From a bacterium (GTDB lineage: Bacteria > Patescibacteria > Dojkabacteria > JAKAPS01 > JAJZLI01): 10,913 bases of DNA. The position numbers were made by a program, and so were the translations under genes. The DNA lies in assembly GCA_021805885.1 (NCBI GenBank), contig JAJZDR010000036.1, forward strand, positions 1-10,913. Direction: 5' to 3'. Positions 1 to 6,497 of the stretch are shown here, piece after piece (within the stretch, counting starts at the first letter, position 1; the number at the start of each line of letters is the position of its first letter). The notes beneath the pieces are model-generated. The model worked only from the letters and a program-made list of their open reading frames with translations. It searched no databases and was not told the DNA's origin.

Positions 1-491
1 AATGCGAAATAATCTTGATCTTCCAAGGTCTCATCAAGCTTAGTTTTAAAATACTTTACCCTGTATCTTTCTTTCCTTATGAGGGGTCTAGCATCTCTTC
101 CTCTTTCTCTGAGGAAGGTGTCAAATTTAGACTTCATTAGTCTAAATATTGTATAATCTCCCGATATAAATTCTGCATCAATTACCCGGGATGGGTAGTT
201 ATCGTTTTTATATCTGCCATCCTCTTGTGGAATTCCATTCTGATATTTATAAAAATCCAAATCTAAATATTTAACCTCAATTATGGGAAATATGTCTGGT
301 ATTTGCCTTAATCTTCCCCTAGTGGTTTCTACTGTTTCCAATAAGTCACTTGATCCAGCAACCAATGCTACTTCCAAAGGAGATGTCTTTCCTGCATTTT
401 CTCTTCTTGCGTCAGAACCAACGGTTATAATAGCAATACCGTTCACATCTTCAAGAAAATTTTCTCTGTAGATACATTTATATTCTGGCAT
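1..491 (-). CDS. Partial protein, possibly nucleotidyltransferase-like (3' end outside window)
   Basis: The reverse strand is open from the ATG at 491 to the window edge, giving 163 codons with no stop. The C-terminus is therefore missing. The N-terminus has a hydrophobic strand followed by GSDARREN (residues 25-32) and, after AGKT, SPLEVALV (37-44). A Gly-Ser turn followed by a strand with an acidic residue recalls the nucleotidyltransferase fold, but the usual Asp-x-Asp/Glu pair is not clear; only E40 is in place. The rest is charged, rich in Asp, Arg and Tyr, with no signal peptide or membrane segment, so it is probably cytoplasmic. It is divergent from the regulator at 617. A -10-like TACAAT ends 9 nt before the ATG and no ribosome binding site is visible, so translation is probably near-leaderless. 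The coding call is solid; the function is a weak guess. Confidence 0.7.
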   Translation of the reverse strand, partial: MPEYKCIYRENFLEDVNGIAIITVGSDARRENAGKTSPLEVALVAGSSDLLETVETTRGRLRQIPDIFPIIEVKYLDLDFYKYQNGIPQEDGRYKNDNYPSRVIDAEFISGDYTIFRLMKSKFDTFLRERGRDARPLIRKERYRVKYFKTKLDETLEDQDYFA

Positions 492-500
492 AAGGGTAGA

Positions 501-529
501 ATTGTATCAAAATAATGGCTAAATTGGAA
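501..529 (-). promoter_or_regulatory. Promoter of the partial minus-strand gene
   Basis: On the minus strand a -10 TACAAT (501-506) lies 17 nt from a weak -35 TTCCAA (524-529). Transcription would begin near 494, leaving a leader of only about three nucleotides before the ATG at 491. Confidence 0.45.
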
Positions 530-545
530 TATTTTCTAGAAATCA

Positions 546-574
546 TTGATAAATAAAGGGTAGAGTGTTACACT
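546..574 (+). promoter_or_regulatory. Promoter of the HTH-phosphoribosyltransferase gene
   Basis: TTGATA (546-551), a 17-nt spacer and TACACT (569-574) make a plausible housekeeping promoter with a start near 581. The -10 box lies inside the left arm of the dyad at 568-594, so a protein bound there would block it. Confidence 0.45.
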
Positions 575-609
575 ATGCATAGTTCATAGTGTAATATGCA
601 CTATGCATA
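568..609. promoter_or_regulatory. Nested palindromes and direct repeat, probable operator
   Basis: Three overlapping elements are seen. TTACACTATG (568-577) and CATAGTGTAA (585-594) are perfect 10-bp inverted arms with a 7-nt spacer. ACTATGCATAGT (572-583) is a perfect 12-bp palindrome inside the same stretch. CACTATGCATA recurs as a direct repeat at 571-581 and 599-609, 28 bp apart. The cluster covers the -10 box and the transcription start of the adjacent gene, whose product has an N-terminal winged helix. Autoregulation is the natural reading but is inferred. Confidence 0.6.
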
Positions 610-616
610 TTTAGGT

Positions 617-1645
617 ATGGATAAAACTAGAGATAAAATAATTAAATATATCGAAATAAATCATGCTGCAAGACCAGAGGAGCTTATAAGGGAATTTGGT
701 CTTTCCAAAAGAGCGATTTTCAAACAATTAGAAAATCTATTGAATGCAAATATCCTTGGTAAAAGAGGAACTCCTCCGCTGGTAGTATATTTTCTAAAGG
801 ATCTAGATCACAAAGAGGGTAATGAAACGTTGTCTACAGAAACTAAATCTTATAATCCTTGGGATATAGACCCTAAGGACCTAGATATTTTATATCAAAA
901 TTTTTTGATAATTACACCGAAGGGAGAGATGAAAAGAGGGTTTGAAGCATTTTCTTACTGGTGTAGGGAAAGAAACCTTGACCTCAAAAAAAATATTAAA
1001 GACTATATACAAATTATTGGTGAATATAATAAATTTAAAAAAGATGGATTCATTGATGGTATGTATAAAATGGATCAAACGTTTAAAGGTTCAGTTTTTT
1101 TAGATAAGTTATACTATCTTGAGTTTTATAGTATTGAAACATTTGGGAAAACAGAGCTTGGGACCTTATTGTTATATGCAAAACAAGGTCAAAATAGAAA
1201 TTTAATGAAGATACTTTTTTCAGAAGTATACCCGCGTATTTTAAAATTAATAAAAAAAGAAAAAATAGATGCAATAGGATTCATTCCTCCAACTCTAAGA
1301 AGAGAGGTTCAATTTATGAAGGAAATGGAACGCTATATGAATATTGGTATCAAAATCCTTGATCTTCCAAGAATTAATATAGTAAAAACATCAGGACCTG
1401 TTGTTGTAGCTCAAAAAAGTCTTAATAAACTTGAAGATAGGATTGAAAATGCCAAAGACACCATCTTTATAAATGATTTTAGAAGGTATAACAATATATT
1501 GTTAATAGATGATGCAGTAGGTTCTGGGGCTACATTGAATGAAACAGCAAAAAAACTAAAGGAAAAAAATATTGTTCAGGGAAAAGTTGTAGGCTTAGGG
1601 CTTACAGGAAGCTTTAAAGGTTTTGATGTTATAAATGAGATATAA
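617..1645 (+). CDS. Winged-helix DNA-binding protein fused to a ComF-like phosphoribosyltransferase domain
   Basis: A 342-residue protein counted from the ATG at 617; the frame also has an ATG at 596. I prefer 617 because the earlier start lies within the repeat cluster and adds only seven residues before the HTH. Residues 3-60 form a winged helix-turn-helix (EELIREFGLSKRAIFKQLEN, then a LGKRG wing). The C-terminal half resembles ComFC-type phosphoribosyltransferases: a GFIPPTLRREVQF segment (R-x-x-Q-F, as in ComF) and a PRPP-binding loop LLIDDAVGSGATL with the acidic pair at D298-D299. HTH plus phosphoribosyltransferase is also the architecture of Bacillus PurR, in which PRPP controls DNA binding; a PRPP- or nucleotide-sensing repressor is therefore plausible here by analogy. 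It may instead be an enzyme. The operator-like repeats just upstream favour autoregulation. It converges on the gene at 1672 with a 26-bp gap and no visible terminator. Confidence 0.8.
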   Translation: MDKTRDKIIKYIEINHAARPEELIREFGLSKRAIFKQLENLLNANILGKRGTPPLVVYFLKDLDHKEGNETLSTETKSYNPWDIDPKDLDILYQNFLIITPKGEMKRGFEAFSYWCRERNLDLKKNIKDYIQIIGEYNKFKKDGFIDGMYKMDQTFKGSVFLDKLYYLEFYSIETFGKTELGTLLLYAKQGQNRNLMKILFSEVYPRILKLIKKEKIDAIGFIPPTLRREVQFMKEMERYMNIGIKILDLPRINIVKTSGPVVVAQKSLNKLEDRIENAKDTIFINDFRRYNNILLIDDAVGSGATLNETAKKLKEKNIVQGKVVGLGLTGSFKGFDVINEI

Positions 1646-1671
1646 CCTATGTTCTCTAGTGAAAACAATGT

Positions 1672-2193
1672 TTACTTACATAAAGGTACTAAACTTGCAG
1701 TTATAGGTGTTTGCGGTGATTGGAAACAGTACGTATTGTTAAGTTTCCAAGAGCTATTTTTATTTACAAGATCGAACTCCATTATATTCGTTTGATTCTG
1801 ATTTTGTACTTTCAAAATGGATATACTTGGTAATTCTGTAACAATTGTTACTTGTGGATTTGTCAAAGCCCCTGATTCTCTTGTTATTGGATTAACAGCA
1901 TGCACATTTTTCATGTATGCTTTTAGAGTAGTTCTAAACTGTGGTGTTATTGGGCAAGAAGTGTTTTGTATACATGTATTATATTTTGATAAGATGCTTT
2001 CTGTTACTAATACTGGATTTTGGTTTGGAATAGACCCAGTCTCTTTTTTTGAAATTGAAGATGCCGTTGTCTTGGAGTTTTTATAAACTACAATTTTAGG
2101 TTTTTGCAATACATTCTGTGTAAACAGCAATATTATAATTACTGCTAAAACAATTATTATTATATCTTTTCTGTAAAAATTTACTTTATTCAT
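1672..2193 (-). CDS. Single-pass membrane-anchored extracytoplasmic protein with four cysteines, unknown function
   Basis: A 173-residue protein. The short N-terminus is basic (KVNFYRKD) and is followed by one strong hydrophobic segment, about residues 10-27, without a clear cleavage site, so it is probably a signal anchor with the rest outside the cell. A Ser/Thr/Lys-rich linker follows (about 38-55). The outer domain has four cysteines: two in a CIQNTSC spacing, one in NTYC and one two residues from the C-terminus. Two disulfides are possible. I do not recognise the family. It is the last gene of a minus-strand run behind a glycosyltransferase, which suggests a cell-envelope role, but that is context only. 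No ribosome binding site is visible upstream of the ATG at 2193. Confidence 0.7.
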   Translation of the reverse strand: MNKVNFYRKDIIIIVLAVIIILLFTQNVLQKPKIVVYKNSKTTASSISKKETGSIPNQNPVLVTESILSKYNTCIQNTSCPITPQFRTTLKAYMKNVHAVNPITRESGALTNPQVTIVTELPSISILKVQNQNQTNIMEFDLVNKNSSWKLNNTYCFQSPQTPITASLVPLCK

Positions 2194-2218
2194 AATTATT
2201 CATTGGGCTTAGAACATT

Positions 2219-2359
2219 TTACCATATTTTATCTAATAATTTCACTAACTGATAAGTCTGGACTGCACTACATATCTTTGAGCCCCAATACCTGGAGGAA
2301 TACACGTCATTAAAGTAAGATACTTTACGCCTTTTGGAAATTGTCATACTGAAAATCAT
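2219..2359 (-). other. Small ORF or remnant of 46 residues, in frame behind the glycosyltransferase stop
   Basis: After the TAG stop of the glycosyltransferase at 2369-2371 the same frame stays open to a TAA at 2219-2221. ATG codons lie at 2359 and 2347. The product contains KRRKVSYFNDVYSSRYWGSK followed by a helix-like QTYQLVKLLDKIW. Its aromatic and amphipathic composition looks more like real protein than random AT-rich sequence. Possibilities are a small gene, a C-terminal fragment of a lost gene, or a readthrough extension of the glycosyltransferase. No ribosome binding site is seen. It fills most of the 175-bp gap between the glycosyltransferase and the four-cysteine protein. Confidence 0.35.
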
Positions 2360-2368
2360 TTGGCTGTA

Positions 2369-3346
2369 CTATTTTTGAGTAATAAGAAGTTTTAATAGTC
2401 TTTGAGCGTAAAGTGTTTGTATGCCTAAAAACACTATATAGTTTATTACGAAATTATGATTTTTAAAATAATGTTTTTTATAAAATATCCACATAGATTT
2501 ATAACCTGCCATGATCCATTTTTTCTTAGTTTTGTTGTCAGCTTTTGTATATTTTCTGCTTGATTCTTTTATACCACCAGAGGCTCCTTTGTAATGAATA
2601 ATAGATGTTTTTGGATAGTACATAATTCTAAAACCTCTCTTTTTTAATCTATAACATAAATCTATATCCTCTCCCATAGCCCAAAATGCTTCATCAAAGA
2701 GACCCTCCCGAAACGAAGATTCTTTAATAGAGGTTCTCCTAATAAACATAAATGCCCCTGTGCAAGAGTCTATCTCTGTTTCTTTGTCAATTGGAGAATC
2801 TATATTATACCCCCTAAATATTGGAGATATTTTATATAAATAGAATAATTTTCCAAGGCTATTTTTTATTGAAGGAAATTGTCTCATACATGCTTTATCA
2901 AGAGTGCCATCTGGAAGTAATACTTTGCACGTAGAGAGAGCAATCTCTTTGTGCTTCTCCATATATGTATACATTACATCACAAGTATCTTTAGATAATT
3001 TTGTATCTGGGTTTAAAACTAATATATATTTACCTGTTGATAATTTATATCCTTGGTTATTTGCCTTGGAAAATCCTACATTATCTTCATTCTTTATGTA
3101 TTTTATATATTTTGAATGCTTGGTCTTTAAAGGGTTAAACTGACTCCCAAATATCTTATATGTGTCATCACTCCCGTTGTCTATTATTATAATTTCAATA
3201 TTTAGATTGCTTGTCTTTATTATCTCATCTAATCCATTTATAAGTTCTGAAAGAAGGAATTTAACGTTATATGTTACAATGATAATTGATAGATCCAAAG
3301 GATTAAAATTCTTTGAAGTTTCTTTATTTTCTGTTGCTATGTTCAT
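2369..3346 (-). CDS. GT2 family glycosyltransferase, WbbL/rhamnosyltransferase-like
   Basis: A 325-residue protein that transfers a sugar from a nucleotide-sugar donor to a growing surface glycan on the cytoplasmic side of the membrane. The GT-A fold signatures are in order: LSIIIVTYN (19-27), IIIIDNGSDD (52-61), the NVGFSKANNQG segment (89-99), the metal-binding NPD (112-114) and the GEDIDLCYRLKKRGF acceptor motif (225-239) with E226-D227 as likely catalytic acid region. HYKGASGG follows at 251-258. The C-terminus is hydrophobic (about 299-322) and may contact the membrane. The arrangement matches WbbL/RfbF-like transferases, many of them rhamnosyltransferases; the actual sugar cannot be read from sequence. 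It is divergent from the ABC permease, and its -10 box lies 14 nt upstream of the start. Confidence 0.88.
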   Translation of the reverse strand: MNIATENKETSKNFNPLDLSIIIVTYNVKFLLSELINGLDEIIKTSNLNIEIIIIDNGSDDTYKIFGSQFNPLKTKHSKYIKYIKNEDNVGFSKANNQGYKLSTGKYILVLNPDTKLSKDTCDVMYTYMEKHKEIALSTCKVLLPDGTLDKACMRQFPSIKNSLGKLFYLYKISPIFRGYNIDSPIDKETEIDSCTGAFMFIRRTSIKESSFREGLFDEAFWAMGEDIDLCYRLKKRGFRIMYYPKTSIIHYKGASGGIKESSRKYTKADNKTKKKWIMAGYKSMWIFYKKHYFKNHNFVINYIVFLGIQTLYAQRLLKLLITQK

Positions 3347-3360
3347 GATATCTAGGTTAT

Positions 3361-3369
3361 ATTATACCA
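3361..3369 (-). promoter_or_regulatory. Extended -10 promoter of the WbbL-like gene
   Basis: The minus strand reads TGGTATAAT, a perfect -10 with the extended TGn element. No good -35 is visible, as is common for extended -10 promoters. The predicted start is about 7 nt before the ATG at 3346, and no ribosome binding site is present. The same nine bases occur at 6361-6369 in front of the second glycosyltransferase. Confidence 0.6.
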
Positions 3370-3371
3370 GA

Positions 3372-3389
3372 ACCATTATTTATAATGGT
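3372..3389. repeat. 18-bp palindrome in the divergent glycosyltransferase/permease promoter region
   Basis: ACCATTAT and ATAATGGT are perfect 8-bp arms around TT. A further half-site, ACCATAATG, follows at 3391-3399. The element lies just upstream of the minus-strand -10 box and between the two divergent genes, where a regulator could act on both. It is AT-rich, so chance is not excluded. Confidence 0.4.
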
Positions 3390-3440
3390 AACCATAATGA
3401 ATCTAGTAGATTAAATTTTCCTTTTAAAGCTAATTTATCG

Positions 3441-3446
3441 TATAAT
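3441..3446 (+). promoter_or_regulatory. -10 box of the ABC permease gene, leaderless arrangement
   Basis: TATAAT ends 6 nt before the ATG at 3453, which would place the transcription start on or next to the start codon. The -35 region (TTCCTT, 17 nt upstream) is weak. The position supports 3453 as the true start of the permease. Confidence 0.5.
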
Positions 3447-3452
3447 GAATTT

Positions 3453-4214
3453 ATGAATCAAAACGACAAAGATCTTCTTTTTGAATTTGTAAAAACCGAT
3501 TTTACGCTTCGTTATAACAATTCTGTATTAGGATTTTTATGGGTAGTCATAAAACCACTTTTGATGTTTACAGTTATGTATATTGTATTCTCAATTTTAC
3601 TTGGTCACTCTGTAAAATACTATGCCCTGTACCTTCTGATCGGAATTATAATGTATAACTTTTTTAATGAGGTTACAGTGAACGGACTTAATTCCTTAGT
3701 CCAAAAAAAAGAAGTTATGCTCAAGGTGAATTTTAAAAGACATCTTGCTGTAATAGGAGCTACCTTGATTGCAGTTATAAATTTGTTCTTCAATCTTTTA
3801 GTCGCTATTGTATTTTTTGCATATAATAGAGTTTTACCAAGCTTTGAAGATTTGGCAGTATTTCTATTCTGCATTCTAGCTTTATATATTCTTGGTCTTG
3901 GAGTGGCATTTCTAATTAGTATATTATATGTTAAATTCAGAGACCTTCAGCATATATGGGAAATATTAATGCTTGTAGTTTTTTATCTTACCCCAATAGT
4001 GTATCCAATAAGTCTAATAAAAGGGAAGGCACAGTATCTTATTGATGCAAACCCATTAACTCATATATTAAATTTTGCAAGAGAAGCTTTAATTTATAAT
4101 AAATTTTTATCTGTATACTCTACACTTGTTATATTTGGATTATCTCTAATTTTTCTATATATAACCTATCATTTCTTTGAGAGGAGTATTAAGAAAATTG
4201 CTGAAGAGTTTTAA
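3453..4214 (+). CDS. ABC-2 type polysaccharide exporter permease (Wzm/TagG family)
   Basis: A 253-residue membrane protein, the transmembrane half of an exporter for lipid-linked O-antigen, teichoic acid or a similar glycan. The frame is open back to 3162, but I choose the ATG at 3453. Homologues begin with the amphipathic segment seen here (DLLFEFVKTDFTLRYNNS), followed by VLGFLWVVIKPLL; the upstream extension overlaps the divergent gene; and a TATAAT lies 6 nt before this ATG. Six hydrophobic segments are visible. YVKFRDLQHIWEILM and YLTPIVYP in the second half, then NPLTHILNFAREAL, are typical of Wzm/TagG permeases. The partner ATPase follows 29 bp downstream on the same strand. Length matches the family's usual 250-280 residues. 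Confidence 0.9.
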   Translation: MNQNDKDLLFEFVKTDFTLRYNNSVLGFLWVVIKPLLMFTVMYIVFSILLGHSVKYYALYLLIGIIMYNFFNEVTVNGLNSLVQKKEVMLKVNFKRHLAVIGATLIAVINLFFNLLVAIVFFAYNRVLPSFEDLAVFLFCILALYILGLGVAFLISILYVKFRDLQHIWEILMLVVFYLTPIVYPISLIKGKAQYLIDANPLTHILNFAREALIYNKFLSVYSTLVIFGLSLIFLYITYHFFERSIKKIAEEF

Positions 4215-4224
4215 CTCTAGAGTT
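4213..4224. repeat. 12-bp perfect palindrome at the permease/ATPase junction
   Basis: AACTCTAGAGTT starts inside the permease stop codon. It overlaps a second dyad, AGAGTT-TT-AACTCT (4205-4218). The RNA could fold either way in the 29-nt intergenic space, perhaps affecting the stability or translation of the downstream gene. No U-tract follows, so it is not a standard terminator. Confidence 0.3.
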
Positions 4225-4243
4225 TTGATATTAAATAAATATT

Positions 4244-5428
4244 ATGGAAGATAATGTAATAGAAGTAAAAAATATTCAAAAAGAATTTAAAATTCCTCAA
4301 GAGAGAAAGACTCAACTTAAGGAACACTTTATACACCCTTTTAAGAAAACGAAATATATTGAATTTAAGGCTTTATCAGATATATCCTTCGAGGTTAAAA
4401 AAGGAGAGTTTTTAGGCATCATAGGTAGGAATGGGTCAGGTAAGAGCACACTTTTAAAAATAATAGCAGGAATTTATCTACCAGACCGTGGTACAGTAAA
4501 AACCAAGGGTAAACTTATTCCTTACCTAGAACTTGGGGTTGGTTTCAACATGGAACTTACAGCAATAGAGAACATATTCTTAAATGGAGTAATTCTTGGG
4601 ATACCTAAGGAGGAACTTAAAAAAACATATAAATCTATTATTGAATTTGCAGGAGTAGAGGGTTTTGAACAAACCCAACTTAAAAATTATTCCTCTGGTA
4701 TGCAAGTAAGATTGGCTTTTGCAATAGCAATACAAGCAAAAGGGGATGTTTATTTACTTGATGAGGTTTTAGCTGTAGGTGATAATGCTTTCCAGCAAAA
4801 ATGTTTCAATACATTTAGGGAATTTAAAAAGCAAGGGAAAACGATCATTTTTGTTTCACATGCAATGGGAGCTATAGAAGAATTTTGTGATAGAGTAATC
4901 CTTATTGATAAAGGAAAAGTACAAAAAGAAGGAAATCCATTTGATGTTGTTAAGAAATATGGAGATATGTCAATTTTAAATGATGCTAGGAAAAAAGAGA
5001 TAAAATCAAATGAAGGTTTTGGGTTTCAATCTGTTAAATTCTTAGATTCTGAAATGTCAGAGAATGTTAGTTTTAATTTTGAAGACAAGCTTACAATAAG
5101 GCTTTCATATAAGTTACAAGAAGAGGTTCAATATCCTATATTTACAATAGTTTTAACAAGAAACGATGGAGTAGTTGTAGCTTCTTGCAGTAGTAAAGAT
5201 TCAAAACCAAAAATAGAAGGAATTAATGGAGAGGGATATGTTGATTTTACAATTGATAAAGTAAAATTATTTGCAGGCGTATATTCTATAACCGCAGTTT
5301 TATATAACAGGGATTTTGAAAATCCCGTATCTTCTCTAGATAATTCCCATACCTTTAATATATTCTCAACAAGAGATACCCAGGTTGGTATTTTTGAAAT
5401 TGATGGAGAGTGGACAAGACAATCTTGA
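4244..5428 (+). CDS. ABC exporter ATPase with C-terminal glycan-recognition-like domain (Wzt/TagH family)
   Basis: A 394-residue protein that powers export of a surface polysaccharide through the permease encoded just upstream. The nucleotide-binding domain (about 5-240) is complete: Walker A GRNGSGKST (61-69), an ELGVGFNMELTAIENIFLNG segment (96-115) characteristic of the Wzt/TagH group, the YSSGMQ signature (149-154), Walker B VYLLDE (169-174) and the switch histidine H206 in VSHAMG. Residues about 255-390 form a beta-rich C-terminal extension like the Wzt carbohydrate-binding domain, which in known systems reads the terminal modification of the finished glycan. That suggests a chain-terminating modification here too, though no terminator enzyme is seen in the window. 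No ribosome binding site precedes the ATG; co-transcription with the permease is likely. Genes downstream converge. Confidence 0.9.
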   Translation: MEDNVIEVKNIQKEFKIPQERKTQLKEHFIHPFKKTKYIEFKALSDISFEVKKGEFLGIIGRNGSGKSTLLKIIAGIYLPDRGTVKTKGKLIPYLELGVGFNMELTAIENIFLNGVILGIPKEELKKTYKSIIEFAGVEGFEQTQLKNYSSGMQVRLAFAIAIQAKGDVYLLDEVLAVGDNAFQQKCFNTFREFKKQGKTIIFVSHAMGAIEEFCDRVILIDKGKVQKEGNPFDVVKKYGDMSILNDARKKEIKSNEGFGFQSVKFLDSEMSENVSFNFEDKLTIRLSYKLQEEVQYPIFTIVLTRNDGVVVASCSSKDSKPKIEGINGEGYVDFTIDKVKLFAGVYSITAVLYNRDFENPVSSLDNSHTFNIFSTRDTQVGIFEIDGEWTRQS

Positions 5429-5498
5429 TATTAATCAATATCCCCGATTCTCGCTATAACAATATTTGGCGAATTCCTTGATAAAATATAATCTTTAA

Positions 5499-5522
5499 TT
5501 ACATAAATACGTAAATATGTAA
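5499..5522. repeat. AT-rich dyad between convergent genes, possible weak terminator
   Basis: TTACATA and TATGTAA form 7-bp arms around 10 nt in the 119-bp gap between the ATPase and the convergent glycosyltransferase. The stem has only two G-C pairs and there is no clear U-tract, so termination here is doubtful. Confidence 0.2.
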
Positions 5523-5547
5523 GTATTCTGTTACATAGATATCTTTG

Positions 5548-6354
5548 TTAAACTCTAAAAAGCAATGATAAGTATGTTTTGGTAAATTTTATATTTCTTG
5601 CCATGTATATAGGAAATTTTAAAGTGTCATATATTTTCGCTATAAATATAACTTTTTTACTTCTGTATTTTCTCAAAAACTTATATTTATTAATAAAGGA
5701 TAATTTTAAATTCATAAAATTATTTGGGTTTCCTCTAAGGTGTATAGATTCAGCACTCTTTATAAAATAATTTTTGTATCCTGTTTTTTTTATTTTTACT
5801 CCCAAGTCTAAATCTTCATAATATGAGATATATGTAGAATCAAACAGTCTGCATTTTAAAATTACAGATTTTCTATATATACATGCTGCTGCACAACAAG
5901 CAAGAATTTCCTTATTCTCCCTAGGGACCTTCTTTATATCATTTGCAGAAAATCCAAAATTTAGATATATGCCACAAGAATCTATTTTTGTTTTTTGTAG
6001 GTTTCTATAAAAAATTCCTTGACAAGATCCAACCATAGGATTTTTATCCATGAACCTTACTATATTCTCTACATATGATAAGGATAAGTAGGCATCATGA
6101 TTAAGCGTGAGAATATATTCTCCTTTGGCCAATTTTATACCTTGATTATTTGCTTTCGAGAAACCCACATTCTTACTATTTTCAATCAATGTGAATTTAT
6201 AATTCATTCTTGATAGGATTCTTTTTGTGCTATCCGAAGAGTTGTTATCAATAATAATTATTTCTATATTTTTATAAGTTTGTTTTACAACCCTTACAAG
6301 GGTCTCTCGTATATATTTTTCACTATTAAATGTTACTAGAATCACACTTACCAT
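5548..6354 (-). CDS. GT2 family glycosyltransferase, short form
   Basis: A 268-residue GT2 enzyme, expected to act on a lipid-linked glycan at the inner face of the membrane. Motifs in order are VSVILVTFN (2-10), IIIIDNNSSDST (33-44), NVGFSKANNQG (62-72), NHD (85-87) in the place of the usual NPD or DxD metal-binding triad, and YYEDLDLGVKIKKTGYK (178-194) with E180-D181. HLRG follows at 205-208. Three cysteines cluster at 153-158 (CCAAAC). It is about 55 residues shorter than the WbbL-like enzyme at 2369, mainly in the middle and at the C-terminus, yet shares several motif strings with it, so the two are probably related members of one glycan pathway. It has its own extended -10 promoter 6 nt before the ATG and no ribosome binding site. 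Confidence 0.87.
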   Translation of the reverse strand: MVSVILVTFNSEKYIRETLVRVVKQTYKNIEIIIIDNNSSDSTKRILSRMNYKFTLIENSKNVGFSKANNQGIKLAKGEYILTLNHDAYLSLSYVENIVRFMDKNPMVGSCQGIFYRNLQKTKIDSCGIYLNFGFSANDIKKVPRENKEILACCAAACIYRKSVILKCRLFDSTYISYYEDLDLGVKIKKTGYKNYFIKSAESIHLRGNPNNFMNLKLSFINKYKFLRKYRSKKVIFIAKIYDTLKFPIYMARNIKFTKTYLSLLFRV

Positions 6355-6360
6355 ATGTTT

Positions 6361-6369
6361 ATTATACCA
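6361..6369 (-). promoter_or_regulatory. Extended -10 promoter of the second glycosyltransferase, leaderless arrangement
   Basis: The minus strand reads TGGTATAAT, identical to the element in front of the other glycosyltransferase. It ends 6 nt before the ATG at 6354, so the mRNA should begin at or within a base or two of the start codon. Confidence 0.6.
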
Positions 6370-6427
6370 ATATTTTTATAGAATCTAACTTCATCTTATA
6401 GAAATATAGTATATTTGTCCATTCTGG

Positions 6428-6436
6428 TGCTATAAT
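6428..6436 (+). promoter_or_regulatory. Extended -10 promoter of the secreted C39-like protein
   Basis: TGCTATAAT is an extended -10 with a perfect hexamer; the -35 is weak. The predicted start near 6443 gives a leader of about 55 nt, much longer than at the neighbouring genes, and this leader carries a ribosome binding site. Confidence 0.55.
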
Positions 6437-6485
6437 AGCGATGTTCTTTCAAAATTGAAGACAGAAAAATAACAGTTTATAAAAA

Positions 6486-6491
6486 AAGGAG
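6486..6491 (+). promoter_or_regulatory. Shine-Dalgarno site AAGGAG
   Basis: A strong AAGGAG stands 6 nt before the ATG at 6498. It is the only canonical ribosome binding site in front of a complete gene in this window and fixes the start of the secreted C39-like protein. Confidence 0.8.
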
Positions 6492-6497
6492 TGGAAG

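Noticed and set aside
283..471. 62-codon plus-strand frame at the left end
   Set aside because: It is antisense to a long minus-strand frame that runs off the window edge and has a better start and promoter.
1817..2086. 89-codon plus-strand frame
   Set aside because: It lies wholly antisense to the membrane-anchored four-cysteine gene and has no promoter or domain.
2904..3143. 79-codon plus-strand frame
   Set aside because: Antisense shadow of the WbbL-like glycosyltransferase.
3162..3452. N-terminal extension of the permease frame back to 3162
   Set aside because: It would overlap the divergent glycosyltransferase by 185 bp, is unlike the family's N-terminus, and a TATAAT sits 6 nt before the ATG at 3453.
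5429..5547. Intrinsic terminator between the convergent ATPase and glycosyltransferase genes
   Set aside because: Only a weak AT-rich dyad is present with no G-C-rich stem or clear U-tract.
6376..6403. TTATAGAA repeated at 6376-6383 and 6396-6403
   Set aside because: Eight bases in such AT-rich intergenic DNA can easily repeat by chance; no further copy or symmetry supports a site.
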